A DNA stretch of 20,805 nucleotides from a virus. The translations under genes and the position numbers were made by a program. Within the stretch, counting starts at the first letter, position 1; every line of letters starts with the position of its first letter. Shown here piece after piece: positions 1 through 6,692 of the stretch. The DNA lies in the IMG/VR virus record IMGVR_UViG_3300047444_001010, positions 1 through 20,805 of that record; one strand, given 5' to 3'. The notes beneath the pieces were generated by a model. The model made no database searches. It was not told the origin of the DNA and was given only the letters and a program-made list of their open reading frames with translations.

Positions 1-335
1 TGGGTGGGAGGCACCCAGCAGAACGCAACATGCTCGGCGTCTAGAACCGGCACGAATTCCTTGACGTCCCTCGCTATGAATGTGGTGAAGTCGACAGAGT
101 CGATTGCGTTGTCGCACGCAATCCGTCTCGCCCATTCCTCGCAACGAGTCTTGGGGAGCTTGCACCCTGTCTCTTCCTCTGTTTCGCGAATAGCGGCGGA
201 GCAGCAGTCTTCGCCGATTTCCAGCTTCCCGCCTGGGAAGCACCACGTTCCAGGCAGATCTCCCGCTTCAGATCGTTGAAGGAGGAGCACCCGCCCTTCG
301 GTGCTGAGTAGTAGAATGCCCGCAGCTTGGATCAC
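1..335 (-). CDS. Nudix hydrolase, C-terminus cut by window edge
   Basis: The reverse-strand frame contains a complete Nudix box, GGKLEIGEDCCSAAIRE followed by TEEETGC, matching GX5EX7REUXEEXGU with the catalytic REXXEE core. Nudix enzymes hydrolyse nucleoside diphosphates linked to another moiety using Mg2+, for example damaged or surplus nucleotides; the substrate here cannot be told. The start is taken as GTG at 335 because it overlaps the TGA of the preceding gene (GTGA) and has AGAGG about ten bases upstream. Translation begins VIQAAGILLLSTEGRVLLLQ, a typical Nudix first strand. About 111 codons are visible, reaching a typical FCWVPP segment, and the frame runs off the left edge. It is the last visible gene of the minus-strand operon that starts at 1326. 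Family assignment is firm; the role (nucleotide pool control in infection) is inferred. Confidence 0.88.
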   Translation of the reverse strand, partial: MIQAAGILLLSTEGRVLLLQRSEAGDLPGTWCFPGGKLEIGEDCCSAAIRETEEETGCKLPKTRCEEWARRIACDNAIDSVDFTTFIARDVKEFVPVLDAEHVAFCWVPPT

Positions 336-736
336 TTTTCGAGCCTCTTGAGACGAGAGCTAACAGTGTATAACGTCCCTGTGAGGCTGTCGAGCGCATT
401 CTTATGGGACGCCATATCGCCGCGGATACGGGCTACTGCGTCCATCAAGGTGGCATCTGCGGCAACGTCGCCGACCACCGTCACTTCTCCTTCGTGGAAT
501 TTTATCTTCTCCTGAAGCTCCTTTCTCTTGGCAGGGTCTCGTTCGTCTTCGAGCATCTTGCCGAGCTTCTCGGCTTCGGCCTTGTGCCCGGCAGAACTCC
601 GGTCTTGCGCCTCGGCATCGGTTCCCGTGATGGTGCCCGCCTTCTTGCTGGCGTAGAACACATTCTCTCCTTTCTCGGCACCGTATTCCTTTTTCATGTT
701 GGCAAGGATCTCATTACCCTTGGCCGTCAACGGCAT
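332..736 (-). CDS. phage virion-associated protein with MPLT-type N-terminus
   Basis: A 134-residue protein starting MPLTAKGNEILANMKKEYG, with YASKKAGTITG shortly after. This N-terminal block recurs in many phage proteins encoded close to the portal and head genes, so a head-assembly link is likely, but its biochemical role is not established. The middle (residues about 45-85) is charged and probably helical; the end (SSRLKRLEK) suggests a short coiled coil. The start at 736 is preferred over an ATG four codons upstream because GGAGGA lies seven bases before it. The gene overlaps the Nudix gene by four bases (GTGA), so the two are probably translationally coupled. Recognised from the motif only. 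Confidence 0.75.
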   Translation of the reverse strand: MPLTAKGNEILANMKKEYGAEKGENVFYASKKAGTITGTDAEAQDRSSAGHKAEAEKLGKMLEDERDPAKRKELQEKIKFHEGEVTVVGDVAADATLMDAVARIRGDMASHKNALDSLTGTLYTVSSRLKRLEK

Positions 737-773
737 GGCTTCCTCCATGGTTTGGCAGACGATGGAAATGACT

Positions 774-998
774 CTATTCTTCGATCAGCTTCCGCAAATA
801 GTCACAGGGTTCGGTCACCGAAAGAAACTTGCCGTCGGTCATGGTCACGATGCAGCGTACACCCTTGACGATAAGCTCGTTGGACAGTCCTTCAGATTCT
901 TTGGATGGATAGAGCTTCGTGATGAACGCGGGATTGACATAAACCTTTGCGCCGTCAACCGTCGTGACGGCAATCAGGAGTGTTGCAATGAATATCAT
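774..998 (-). CDS. small exported or membrane-anchored protein, FlbD-like fold possible
   Basis: A 74-residue product. Residues 1-17 (MIFIATLLIAVTTVDGA) form a hydrophobic signal-like segment, followed by KVYVNPAFITKLYPS and a later TDGKFLSVTEPCDYL stretch. The mature part resembles small beta-rich proteins such as the flagellar FlbD family (YLNPDLI...VITLTNGKK...V.E), a similarity by eye only. The start at 998 is chosen because AAGGGAG stands about eight bases upstream; a longer frame to 1055 lacks a comparable site and would overlap the preceding gene. It sits 13 bases downstream of the 1012-1326 gene in the same operon. An envelope-facing role is inferred from the signal peptide. Confidence 0.65.
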   Translation of the reverse strand: MIFIATLLIAVTTVDGAKVYVNPAFITKLYPSKESEGLSNELIVKGVRCIVTMTDGKFLSVTEPCDYLRKLIEE

Positions 999-1011
999 GG
1001 TCGGGACTCCC

Positions 1012-1326
1012 TTACCAGACAATAGCCGTGAAGCGATGATTTGAAGAAATCGCATTGGCCTTCACCTGCACGCCCTCATGAAGAATCGGCAGTTGGATGG
1101 TCTCGCCGGGGCGGATCTCAAGAGTCGTGCATCTACGGTTGATGCAGCCCGGCGTATTCACGAAATCAAGGAACAGACTGCTCTCGGCGTTAGACGGGTT
1201 CTGCACGTAGCCGCCGCGGATCGGTCCGGTCACGACGACCACCGCTTCTCCTCCGATGGAGACAGAAGTCTTGGGAGCTGCCATCGGCTTCCGGGGGAGA
1301 ATATAGACTGCGCCGTTCTGCGACAT
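1012..1326 (-). CDS. putative virion decoration-type protein, unknown function
   Basis: A 104-residue protein starting MSQNGAVYILPRKPM. The body is rich in beta-forming stretches (GGEAVVVVTGPIRGG, SLFLDFVNTPG, TLEIRPGETIQLP) and ends VKANAISSNHRFTAIVW. The pattern of a small all-beta domain ending in a conserved NA..S.H.FTAV.W stretch is one I associate with short phage proteins near portal and terminase genes, but no function is known to me. The start at 1326 has AGAGGG about six bases upstream; a start six codons earlier lacks this. It is the first gene of a minus-strand operon (1326 to the left edge) and is divergent from the plus-strand gene at 1422, with a 95-base shared intergenic region. 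Confidence 0.65.
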   Translation of the reverse strand: MSQNGAVYILPRKPMAAPKTSVSIGGEAVVVVTGPIRGGYVQNPSNAESSLFLDFVNTPGCINRRCTTLEIRPGETIQLPILHEGVQVKANAISSNHRFTAIVW

Positions 1327-1337
1327 GGGAACCCTCT

Positions 1338-1404
1338 TGTACAATTCTGCTTGTGTTCGGGCACGCGGGCGGGCACACTATAAGGTGCCCCAAGTGGCGG
1401 GGCG
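1338..1404 (+). promoter_or_regulatory. recurrent promoter/leader cassette, copy 1
   Basis: Begins with TGTACAATTCTGC (1338-1350), contains CTATAAGG (1378-1385) and ends in a five-pair hairpin GCCCC/GGGGC (1387-1391 with 1399-1403) just before the GGAG ribosome site of the 1422 gene. The order motif, TATAAGG, GCCC hairpin closely matches 5688-5752 and 4799-4860. TACAAT within the first motif, or TATAAG, could serve as a -10 box; no good -35 is seen. It lies in the divergent gap facing the minus-strand operon. Confidence 0.55.
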
Positions 1405-1421
1405 TTAAATGGAGCAATGCA

Positions 1422-1802
1422 ATGTCTTTAGACACCGAATCCGATATTCCAGACATCAGCAAGGACTTCCGTCTGCTGGTAAGAGCCATGCGAGAATTCT
1501 GCTCGGGGTTCCTCCAGAAAGAAATGCCCTTGAACATATTCATGGAATCTATAGCTGACGCCTACAATGACCTGAAGAGGCTCCTAGACACCACCGAATC
1601 CCTCCGAAAGTCCGCCGGCGACTGCGATCTGACGGACCATGAAGGCGAGCAGCGGTTGCGTGTCCGGGTGATCAAGGTCTACGTCGAGGCATTCCTGGAG
1701 AAGGAAATAACCCTGTTCCGTCAAACGGCTGCGATCTACAACATCATAGAAGAAATAACAGAAGCCGAAAGCCCATCCAAGAAGTCGCCGGACACGGAGT
1801 GA
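1422..1802 (+). CDS. hypothetical helical protein
   Basis: A 126-residue, mostly helical and acidic product that I do not recognise. It starts MSLDTESDIPDISKDFR and carries repeated charged helices (MREFCSGFLQKEMPLNIFME, then YVEAFLEKEITLFRQTAAI) before an acidic tail. The start at 1422 has GGAG seven bases upstream and follows a GC hairpin leader. It is the first of two closely spaced plus-strand genes; the next starts three bases after its stop. The cassette is antiparallel to the surrounding structural genes, fitting an accessory or early function. Confidence 0.7.
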   Translation: MSLDTESDIPDISKDFRLLVRAMREFCSGFLQKEMPLNIFMESIADAYNDLKRLLDTTESLRKSAGDCDLTDHEGEQRLRVRVIKVYVEAFLEKEITLFRQTAAIYNIIEEITEAESPSKKSPDTE

Positions 1803-1805
1803 CCC

Positions 1806-2162
1806 ATGGCCAGCAAGAGCAACCGAATCTCTTTGCGGGAACTTCACATCCTGTCCGCGATCTTCGCGCGCAGCAACATGGGCATGGGACACCCATCCAA
1901 GAAAAAGGTCGAGCGCCTCAAGCAGATGGCAGACTGCCCGGCGGTAGACACGTGCGTCATCGACTTCTGCCAGCATTTCATGGAATCGGACTTCCATGAG
2001 AAGGTCTTCAACCAAGAAGCGTGGTCCTGGGTCAAGTCCCTGCGCAAGATGAGACGGACGAAGATCGCCGAGGCATGGCCGGACATCGCCTATCTGTACT
2101 GGGAACCGATGGAAACCTACAAGGTTCCTGAAGGAACGAAATGGCCGAGCGACATTGACTAG
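1806..2162 (+). CDS. hypothetical protein
   Basis: A 118-residue basic and aromatic-rich protein of unknown family. Visible features are a lysine-rich segment (PSKKKVERLKQM), several Cys residues in the middle (MADCPAVDTCVIDFCQHF) and a Trp/Tyr-rich C-terminal half (AWPDIAYLYWEPMETY). No catalytic motif is evident. GGAG about eight bases before the ATG, overlapping the end of the upstream gene, supports the start and suggests coupling with the 1422-1802 gene. Confidence 0.68.
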   Translation: MASKSNRISLRELHILSAIFARSNMGMGHPSKKKVERLKQMADCPAVDTCVIDFCQHFMESDFHEKVFNQEAWSWVKSLRKMRRTKIAEAWPDIAYLYWEPMETYKVPEGTKWPSDID

Positions 2163-2167
2163 GACTG

Positions 2168-2220
2168 TGTAAACTTCAGCTGGCATCCGGCAATCCGCCG
2201 GGCTACGCTTGGCGTGCCAA
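2168..2220 (+). promoter_or_regulatory. recurrent promoter/leader cassette, copy 2
   Basis: TGTAAACTTCAGCTGG (2168-2183) is nearly the same as the 5688 copy, followed by a five-pair hairpin (2187-2191 with 2197-2201), TACGCTT at 2204 where other copies have TATGCTA, and a TTGG..CCAA inverted repeat (2209-2220). The GAAGGAG ribosome site of the 2240 gene follows. It begins six bases after the stop of the previous gene, so it seems to give the next cassette its own leader. Confidence 0.5.
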
Positions 2221-2239
2221 TTCGGCGAAGGAGAAAGCA

Positions 2240-2458
2240 ATGACAGACGTTAAGAGCTACCGCCCCATGGTCCTCGTGAGCGATGAATGGGTGGGCAACG
2301 CCCTGAGATTCCCCACGAAGGAGGAAGCGCAGGACAACGCCGACAACCTCAAGGGCAAGTGGTTCGCGGTGATGGAGACCCGCGTAGACCCGAGCGACGA
2401 GGAGCCCAACTACCGCTGGGGCGGCCCGGACAAGGGCCTGATCACCATCGAGAAGTGA
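2240..2458 (+). CDS. small conserved phage protein (ETRVDxSDE..NYRW family)
   Basis: A 72-residue protein with the layout YRPMVLVSDEWVGNALRF, then a helix (PTKEEAQDNADNL), then VMETRVDPSDEEPNYRW. I recognise this arrangement from many small phage and prophage proteins in Proteobacteria; no activity is known to me. The start is supported by GAAGGAG a few bases upstream. It is the first gene after the leader at 2168-2220 and is followed by a strong hairpin before the next genes. Being so common and so small, it may be a host-takeover or anti-defence factor, but that is inference. Confidence 0.78.
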   Translation: MTDVKSYRPMVLVSDEWVGNALRFPTKEEAQDNADNLKGKWFAVMETRVDPSDEEPNYRWGGPDKGLITIEK

Positions 2459-2483
2459 CTCTTGCTCGTCAAGAGAACAGGCG

Positions 2484-2510
2484 GCCAGTCGGCGCACGTT
2501 GCCGACTGGC
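2484..2510 (+). promoter_or_regulatory. perfect 10-bp stem hairpin between two genes
   Basis: GCCAGTCGGC (2484-2493) pairs perfectly with GCCGACTGGC (2501-2510) around a seven-base loop. There is no T-tract after it, so it is not a classical intrinsic terminator; RNA processing, stabilisation or attenuation between the 2240 gene and the 2608 gene are possible roles. Confidence 0.6.
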
Positions 2511-2518
2511 ACTGGTGG

Positions 2519-2608
2519 ATGTGGAAGCGCACCCGGATCTACTGCTGGTATGTTCTCCACGTCGAGGAATACGTTCGTTCACGCGAATCCTATTGGGAGG
2601 ATGTCTGA
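2519..2608 (+). CDS. possible 29-residue leader-type peptide
   Basis: A short frame MWKRTRIYCWYVLHVEEYV... ends at a TGA that overlaps the ATG of the 2608 gene (TGATG), an arrangement typical of translational coupling. The peptide is rich in Trp, Tyr and Arg. Its own ribosome site is weak (GGTGG only four bases upstream). The same frame could start further back at TTG 2462, through the hairpin. It may be a coupling leader or no gene at all. Confidence 0.35.
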   Translation: MWKRTRIYCWYVLHVEEYVRSRESYWEDV

Positions 2609-2922
2609 TGTTCTACATCCTTGTCGGCAAGAACCCCATGCCGGTAGAAAACAGTCTGACGTGGGGAAAATGGCTCGAGAATGCCCGCAAGACCGGTGAA
2701 CGCATCGTCGGTTACTGGGAACACGAAGACATTCTAGTCTCAACCGTGTTCCTTGGCATCGATCACAACTTCACCGACGAAGGGCCTCCCATCCTCTTTG
2801 AGACCATGATCTTAGGCGGCCCCGACAATCAATCAATGTGGCGCTATGCGACATGGGAAGAAGCAGAAGCTGGGCACATGAAGGTCTGCAACGAGGTAAA
2901 AGCGAAGGAGACTTCTAAATGA
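2608..2922 (+). CDS. conserved phage protein (STVFLGIDHNF...WEEAEAGH family)
   Basis: A 104-residue protein. The sequence MFYILVGKNPMPVENSLTW, then VSTVFLGIDHNF, then GPPILFETMILGG and YATWEEAEAGH is a pattern I recognise from a widespread family of small phage proteins with no assigned activity. The start at 2608 is chosen because GGGAGG lies eight bases upstream; the open frame extends much further back but crosses the previous gene out of its frame. Its stop overlaps the next ATG (ATGA at 2919-2922), so the two are coupled. It lies in the plus-strand cassette between the left structural genes and the portal. Confidence 0.78.
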   Translation: MFYILVGKNPMPVENSLTWGKWLENARKTGERIVGYWEHEDILVSTVFLGIDHNFTDEGPPILFETMILGGPDNQSMWRYATWEEAEAGHMKVCNEVKAKETSK

Positions 2923-3239
2923 TCTACGGCGAGCAATGGGTGTGCGACCACTGCGGAACGCACAATTTCTTCCTGCGCAAGGTCTGCAGAGAGTGTAGAC
3001 TCGTGCGCTCTATGGGATCTGAAACCCCGCTCGGCGACGACTATGAGGAAATCGGCCCGCTCGTCTGGGACGCGCTCGATGAACGGGTGACGCAGATAAA
3101 CCCTGTTCCGAAGGAACATACCAGACGAATAGAGAACTTCCTGGTCTTCAAACTGCTCAGGAATTTCCCCGATTGGAAGGAGAAAAGGATCCGCCCGCAT
3201 GTTCGCTCGTGGGTGAGGAGCAGCCTTGCCGAGAAGTGA
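2919..3239 (+). CDS. zinc-finger protein, RanBP2-type
   Basis: A 106-residue protein whose N-terminus WVCDHCGTHNFFLRKVCREC fits the RanBP2-type zinc finger (W-X-C-X2-C-X3-N-X6-C-X2-C), with ligands C9, C12, C23 and C26. Such fingers bind single-stranded RNA or proteins. The rest has no recognised domain; a basic C-terminal part (WKEKRIRPHVRSWVRSS) could contact nucleic acid. It overlaps the 2608 gene by four bases. Its stop is directly adjacent to the portal gene stop on the other strand, with no spacer and no visible bidirectional terminator. Zinc binding is well supported; the cellular target is unknown. Confidence 0.75.
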   Translation: MIYGEQWVCDHCGTHNFFLRKVCRECRLVRSMGSETPLGDDYEEIGPLVWDALDERVTQINPVPKEHTRRIENFLVFKLLRNFPDWKEKRIRPHVRSWVRSSLAEK

Positions 3240-4799
3240 CTACTTCTTGCTGTCCCGGCGTTCGAGCCGGGCATTCCGCTCCTCGCGCGCCCGGCGGATG
3301 CTTTCAGCAGCACTGCTGAGCTGGACAATGGCCTTTTCGGCACTGTCAGCAGCGGACCAGGGATGCTGCTTTTTCACCGGGTCCAGCGTCTCGCCCTCGA
3401 TGTCCAGTCCCGGTTGCGTGAAGTTCTCCAGCGTCTTGTAATTCAGGTTCAGCGGATTGCCGAAGAGTTCCTTCATCTCGTTGATGTTGTCCGCCACCCA
3501 CTTCGCCACGATGACGAGATTGTCATTGTCGAGCTTCGGCAGGAACACCTGGAAGATAGCGATCAGCGCCTTGAGCTTCGTCTCGGCAATCAGGATGCGA
3601 TCGGACTCCGGCTCCTGAATCAGCTCGGGCCACGTCGCTCGGAAGCTGTTCTTGAATTTCATGAATGCGGTGTCGAAATCGACGTCCTTGAAGTCGGGAT
3701 AGCGTGCCTGAATCCCGACATACCACTCGGGAGTCCAGGCCCGCGCCATCACGATCGGATCGAGGAAGTCATACAGAGGCTGCATCGCCTTCCGCTCGGA
3801 GTTGATGTAGCGGCCCTGTTCCTTAGCATCCTCGGTGCCGTCGGCGAATCCCTGCGCGAAGCTCTCATCCGTCAGCATCTGGGCGGGCATCGGTGCGCCT
3901 GCCGCGATATCCTCGACAATATTCTTCCGCGCCAGCGCGAACGGCTCGCTGATATTCTTGAGATCCAGCGATTCTACGCTCTCCTCGACGCCCACGCTGA
4001 CGACGTTGCCGGTGCGCGCCAGCTTGATGACGGCACGCTTCTGGTTGAACATCGCCAGCATGGCGTTGGTGATGATGGAGCCCGCCTGCTTGAACTTGGC
4101 GATGATCGTCCCGGCCTTGACCGCGATCATGTCGTTCGTGATCATGGTCTGGATGAACGACTTCAGCGGATAGAGCGACCGCTGGTAGACCGAGCGCCCG
4201 GTGAATCCATAGGCCGACGACGTGTAGGAAATGTAGACCGGGAATTCGTTGAGCACCACACGCGCCTTCGAGCGGTGGAACGAAGATCCCTGCACGGTGA
4301 TTTCCTGCGCGTGCTGGAAGTCCCAGGCCAGCGGGTTCTGGTTTAGGACCAGGGAACCGGCGGTGTTCAGAGGGTCGTAGACCTGGAGCCGAACCTCCTT
4401 CTTCCATAGATTCGCGATGTCCAGCGCCGTCTCATTGGGCTCGTCCTTAACCATCGCCGCCAGCGAGCAGATCCCGTAGACCTTGCTCTGCACCCGGCAA
4501 GAAAAGATGTTGCGGTCGCAGCCCAGCGCCGTCCATTCTTTGGCAAAGGCATTCTGGCACTCGTCAACGGGACCGTCGGCGACCAGCAGATCCCGTTCCT
4601 GGGACATGGCGATGCGGACCGGCTTCTCCACCATCTTCGCGCCCAGAGGGTGAAACTCGTAGATTTTCTTGCAGGTCTCGTAGGACGGCGACGAGCCCGG
4701 CACGATGTCATCGGACATCAGAATGGAAGTGAAGGCAGACCCGATCTGGGAATACATCCCCGGAACGTTGTCGCCGATTGGGGGAGGTGCTGCGCTCAT
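3240..4799 (-). CDS. phage portal protein (DUF1073-like)
   Basis: A 519-residue protein with the look of a DUF1073-type portal. It has an N-terminal region with FHPLGAKMVEKPVRIA, a central VYISYTSSAYGFTGRSVYQR segment, PLKSFIQTMITNDMIAVKAG, a later AAGAPMPAQMLTDESFAQGF stretch like the conserved portal G..P.....G.S..G loop, and a C-terminal charged coiled coil (RRAREERNARLERRDSKK). Portals form the dodecameric ring at the capsid vertex through which DNA is packaged and ejected, working with the terminase encoded at 13.2-16.5 kb. The ATG at 4799 has GAGG six bases upstream; that ribosome site overlaps the divergent leader motif at 4799-4811. Length fits the family. It is unusually far from the terminase genes, separated by plus-strand cassettes and the 9.6-11.9 kb locus. 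Confidence 0.85.
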   Translation of the reverse strand: MSAAPPPIGDNVPGMYSQIGSAFTSILMSDDIVPGSSPSYETCKKIYEFHPLGAKMVEKPVRIAMSQERDLLVADGPVDECQNAFAKEWTALGCDRNIFSCRVQSKVYGICSLAAMVKDEPNETALDIANLWKKEVRLQVYDPLNTAGSLVLNQNPLAWDFQHAQEITVQGSSFHRSKARVVLNEFPVYISYTSSAYGFTGRSVYQRSLYPLKSFIQTMITNDMIAVKAGTIIAKFKQAGSIITNAMLAMFNQKRAVIKLARTGNVVSVGVEESVESLDLKNISEPFALARKNIVEDIAAGAPMPAQMLTDESFAQGFADGTEDAKEQGRYINSERKAMQPLYDFLDPIVMARAWTPEWYVGIQARYPDFKDVDFDTAFMKFKNSFRATWPELIQEPESDRILIAETKLKALIAIFQVFLPKLDNDNLVIVAKWVADNINEMKELFGNPLNLNYKTLENFTQPGLDIEGETLDPVKKQHPWSAADSAEKAIVQLSSAAESIRRAREERNARLERRDSKK

Positions 4800-4860
4800 G
4801 TAAACCTCATGTGGTCATCCAGTAGCATTATGCTACGTTTAAGGTGCCCCGGCAAGGGGC
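4799..4860 (+). promoter_or_regulatory. recurrent promoter/leader cassette, copy 3
   Basis: TGTAAACCTCATGTGGTCAT (from 4799), then TATGCTA at 4829, TTTAAGGTGCCCC, and a five-pair hairpin GCCCC/GGGGC (4846-4850 with 4856-4860). The spacing from the first motif to TATGCTA is exactly 30 bases, the same as at 12480-12510. The first motif overlaps the start codon and ribosome site of the divergent portal gene, so promoter activity here and portal expression could interfere with each other. Confidence 0.55.
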
Positions 4861-4886
4861 TTGTTCTATTCACCGTAGGAGAAGAA

Positions 4887-5132
4887 ATGGCAACACGCAT
4901 CACGAAACGCCTTGAACTGGCCAGAACAGTCGTTCGGGAACTGCTCGAGAAGAAAATCGACAAGGCACAAGCTCTCGAGCGGCTATGCTCTTCGGAGCTA
5001 TTCGCCCAGAAAGCCAAGCTTGACCGAGAGTACGCCAAGGAGAAGCTCCCGGAGATAATCGACTGGCTGCTCGACGGCAGCTTGGATGCCGACGACACGA
5101 CGGTATTCATCGCTTCGCATCTACAAGAATAG
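4887..5132 (+). CDS. hypothetical small helical protein
   Basis: An 81-residue, strongly charged and probably all-helical protein (LELARTVVRELLEKKIDKAQ, then LPEIIDWLLDGSLDADDTT). No family recognised. The start at 4887 follows TAGGAGAAGAA, a strong ribosome site; the open frame reaches further back through the leader but has no start with a site there. It is the first gene of the 4.9-8.0 kb plus-strand cassette and is followed after ten bases by the 5143 gene, whose ribosome site includes its stop codon. Confidence 0.7.
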   Translation: MATRITKRLELARTVVRELLEKKIDKAQALERLCSSELFAQKAKLDREYAKEKLPEIIDWLLDGSLDADDTTVFIASHLQE

Positions 5133-5142
5133 GAGAAAGAAA

Positions 5143-5457
5143 ATGAACAAGAGAGTCGATAGAGTCGCCAAGGCGCGGGAAAAGCTGGGCATCCCCGCCG
5201 CGAACGCCAACCCGGTGAATGGCCGGTTTGACGCCTTTCCGCCGGTATTCTTCGAAGCCCTCGGCTACGAGATCCGGTACAGGGTCCACGTCGATCAGGC
5301 CACGCCCTACTATGCCCTGACCCGCGAACGCTTCTGGCGCTGGATGCACCTCAGCATCTTCAACCCGCAGCCCGCGATCCCGAAGCTGCCCTACCCGCTT
5401 CCGGCATCGCAGATACCCGAGTGGTTGGAAAAGCAGCGGACGAAGAAACTGCACTAG
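5143..5457 (+). CDS. hypothetical protein
   Basis: A 104-residue protein with a basic N-terminus (MNKRVDRVAKAREKLG) and a proline- and aromatic-rich C-terminal half (FWRWMHLSIFNPQPAIPKL). No recognised domain. AGGAG about eight bases upstream, made partly from the previous stop codon, gives the start. Second gene of the cassette; an intrinsic terminator follows 13 bases after its stop. Confidence 0.68.
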   Translation: MNKRVDRVAKAREKLGIPAANANPVNGRFDAFPPVFFEALGYEIRYRVHVDQATPYYALTRERFWRWMHLSIFNPQPAIPKLPYPLPASQIPEWLEKQRTKKLH

Positions 5458-5469
5458 CCCGAACCGGGT

Positions 5470-5498
5470 GGAGGGCAGCTCAGGCTGCCCTCCCTTTT
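5470..5498 (+). terminator. rho-independent terminator
   Basis: GGAGGGCAGC (5470-5479) pairs perfectly with GCTGCCCTCC (5484-5493) around the tetraloop TCAG, followed by CTTTT. It ends the two-gene unit 4887-5457. The next small gene starts only 17 bases later, so partial read-through is plausible. Confidence 0.75.
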
Positions 5499-5514
5499 CG
5501 CTAGAGGAGCCATT

Positions 5515-5673
5515 ATGTCCGGTCTGATAAAGGTCTTGCTCATCGGAGCGCTGGGTGGATTTCTTGTCGGCTATGTGTGCGGCGATCTTCTGGAACTCGA
5601 TGCGTGGACCACCTATGTCTTCTCTGGAATTCTCGGACTTGGACTGGGAAGCATCTACTTGCACAGCCGTTGA
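5515..5673 (+). CDS. small two-span membrane protein
   Basis: A 52-residue product. Residues about 4-22 (LIKVLLIGALGGFLVGYVCG) and 33-48 (TYVFSGILGLGLGSIYL) are hydrophobic, joined by an acidic turn (DLLELDAW), which predicts a helical hairpin in the inner membrane. TAGAGGAG about six bases before the ATG supports the start. It has Gly-rich helices but no lysis partner nearby; holin-like, superinfection-exclusion or other membrane roles are all possible. It lies between a terminator and the next leader cassette, apparently a single-gene unit. Confidence 0.68.
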   Translation: MSGLIKVLLIGALGGFLVGYVCGDLLELDAWTTYVFSGILGLGLGSIYLHSR

Positions 5674-5687
5674 GCGGTCCAAAGATC

Positions 5688-5752
5688 TGTAATATTCAGC
5701 TGGTTTCCTGCAACCCGCGTGCTATGCTATAAGGCTGCCCGATTTGCCGGGC
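5688..5752 (+). promoter_or_regulatory. recurrent promoter/leader cassette, copy 4
   Basis: TGTAATATTCAGCTGG (5688-5703), then GCTATGCTATAAGG (5721-5734) and the hairpin GCCCG/CGGGC (5737-5741 with 5748-5752), followed by AGAAGGAG of the 5775 gene. The first 16 bases match the 2168 copy closely. TTCCTG and TATAAG are separated by 17 bases and could be a sigma-70-like pair. Confidence 0.6.
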
Positions 5753-5774
5753 GGCGTGTAGAAGGAGTCAGCCC

Positions 5775-6074
5775 ATGACGGAAGCAGAAGATTCGCAAGT
5801 CAAGTCTACGCTATTCACCTGTCAAACTTCCTATCTGGGAATGCAAGAACAACCGCCCGCCAATCTGAAGTTCCCGACGTGGCGGGTGGAACTAATGGAT
5901 GAGAACAACCAGCCGACCGACATCTGGGCCGAATGTTGGAATACCGGCTCGGGATGGAAGGTAGACTATCTACAGATCTTAACCGTCGATCTGACCGATG
6001 CGCTCTGTGTCTGCTACCGCAGTCTGCTGGACTATCTAAGGGACGGCAGACCGCTCGATGCAAAATTCAACTAG
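5775..6074 (+). CDS. hypothetical protein
   Basis: A 99-residue protein with a likely mixed alpha/beta fold (PTWRVELMDENNQPTDIW, then DLTDALCVCYRSLLDYLRDG). It has four Cys residues but no ordered metal-binding pattern. Family unknown. GAAGGAG ahead of the ATG and the leader at 5688-5752 give it its own expression signals. The last codons and stop lie inside the next copy of the leader motif (6059-6071). Confidence 0.68.
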   Translation: MTEAEDSQVKSTLFTCQTSYLGMQEQPPANLKFPTWRVELMDENNQPTDIWAECWNTGSGWKVDYLQILTVDLTDALCVCYRSLLDYLRDGRPLDAKFN

Positions 6075-6123
6075 CGTTCCATGTTCCACGCTGCCATGCT
6101 GGCGGCACCCGGCACCTGCCGGG
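6059..6123 (+). promoter_or_regulatory. recurrent promoter/leader cassette, copy 5
   Basis: TGCAAAATTCAACTAG (6059-6074) overlaps the end of the 5775 gene, so its last codons double as the leader motif. TTCCATGTTCCA matches the 12480 copy, and a six-pair hairpin CCCGGC/GCCGGG (6108-6113 with 6118-6123) precedes the AAGGAG of the 6145 gene. There is no clear TATAAG box in this copy. Confidence 0.45.
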
Positions 6124-6144
6124 CCTGACGCAAGGAGAAATGTC

Positions 6145-6636
6145 ATGAAGACCAAGTTGCTCTTGAAGGCCGCAGACATCGTCGAGAAAGTCCCCGACAA
6201 GGAATTCAGAATGGGATACCTCGACGCTTGCATCCTGGGCCATTGCAGATGGAAGCCGGGATTCAAGAAGCTGAACTACGACTTGGACGCCAAGAGAGAC
6301 TATGTCGTGGCAGCGGCCCGATTCTTCGATATCTCGATGCATCAGGCTTCCATTCTGTTCGAGCCCAACTTCCTCAACCTCGGCCTCAACCTCGGCGAAG
6401 AAGCATCGCCGAAAGAGGCTGCCGCCTGGATCCGAGAAAAGGTCGCCGAGTGGAAGCCAAAGCCGATCACTCTGCCCGGCAGGGGAATGGCGTTGCTCAA
6501 GAAGGCCATCGCCGAAGTTCAAAAGACCGAGCCAAGGTATCCGACGATCAAGGAAGAGATCGAGCGCAAGGTCGAGATGGCCCGGAACCGGATGGCGGCA
6601 GACGAGTTGCTGGGGACGGAACCCCGGCGGCGCTGA
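6145..6636 (+). CDS. hypothetical protein
   Basis: A 163-residue soluble protein. The N-terminal half carries AADIVEKVPDKEFRMGYLDA and a KRDYVVAAARFFDISMHQAS helix. A Pro/Lys linker (AEWKPKPITLPGRG) precedes a long charged helix to the end (YPTIKEEIERKVEMARNRMA). I recognise no domain. CAAGGAG about eight bases upstream fixes the start. A GC hairpin and the 6693 gene follow in the same direction, probably co-transcribed. Confidence 0.7.
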   Translation: MKTKLLLKAADIVEKVPDKEFRMGYLDACILGHCRWKPGFKKLNYDLDAKRDYVVAAARFFDISMHQASILFEPNFLNLGLNLGEEASPKEAAAWIREKVAEWKPKPITLPGRGMALLKKAIAEVQKTEPRYPTIKEEIERKVEMARNRMAADELLGTEPRRR

Positions 6637-6648
6637 ACTTGAACACGG

Positions 6649-6667
6649 GGCCGGGGCACGTCCCCGG
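6649..6667 (+). promoter_or_regulatory. leader hairpin before the 6693 gene
   Basis: CCGGGG (6651-6656) pairs with CCCCGG (6662-6667) around CACGT, 25 bases before the ATG of the next gene. It has the position of the hairpins in the recurrent cassettes but lacks the upstream AT-rich motif, so it may only shape the mRNA leader. Confidence 0.45.
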
Positions 6668-6692
6668 TCCTTCTCTCCCCTCGGAGATTCGC

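Noticed and set aside
2287-2607. N-terminal extension of the 2608 gene
   Set aside because: It crosses the 2240-2458 gene and a hairpin out of frame, with Arg/Pro-rich shadow composition; the ATG at 2608 has GGGAGG.
3363-4346. Long plus-strand frame of 327 codons
   Set aside because: It is the antisense shadow of the portal gene, rich in Arg, Leu and His, with no ribosome site.
6228-6692. Long N-terminal extension of the 427-residue protein
   Set aside because: It would run through the 6145-6636 gene in another frame and lacks a ribosome site; the ATG at 6693 has CGGAG.
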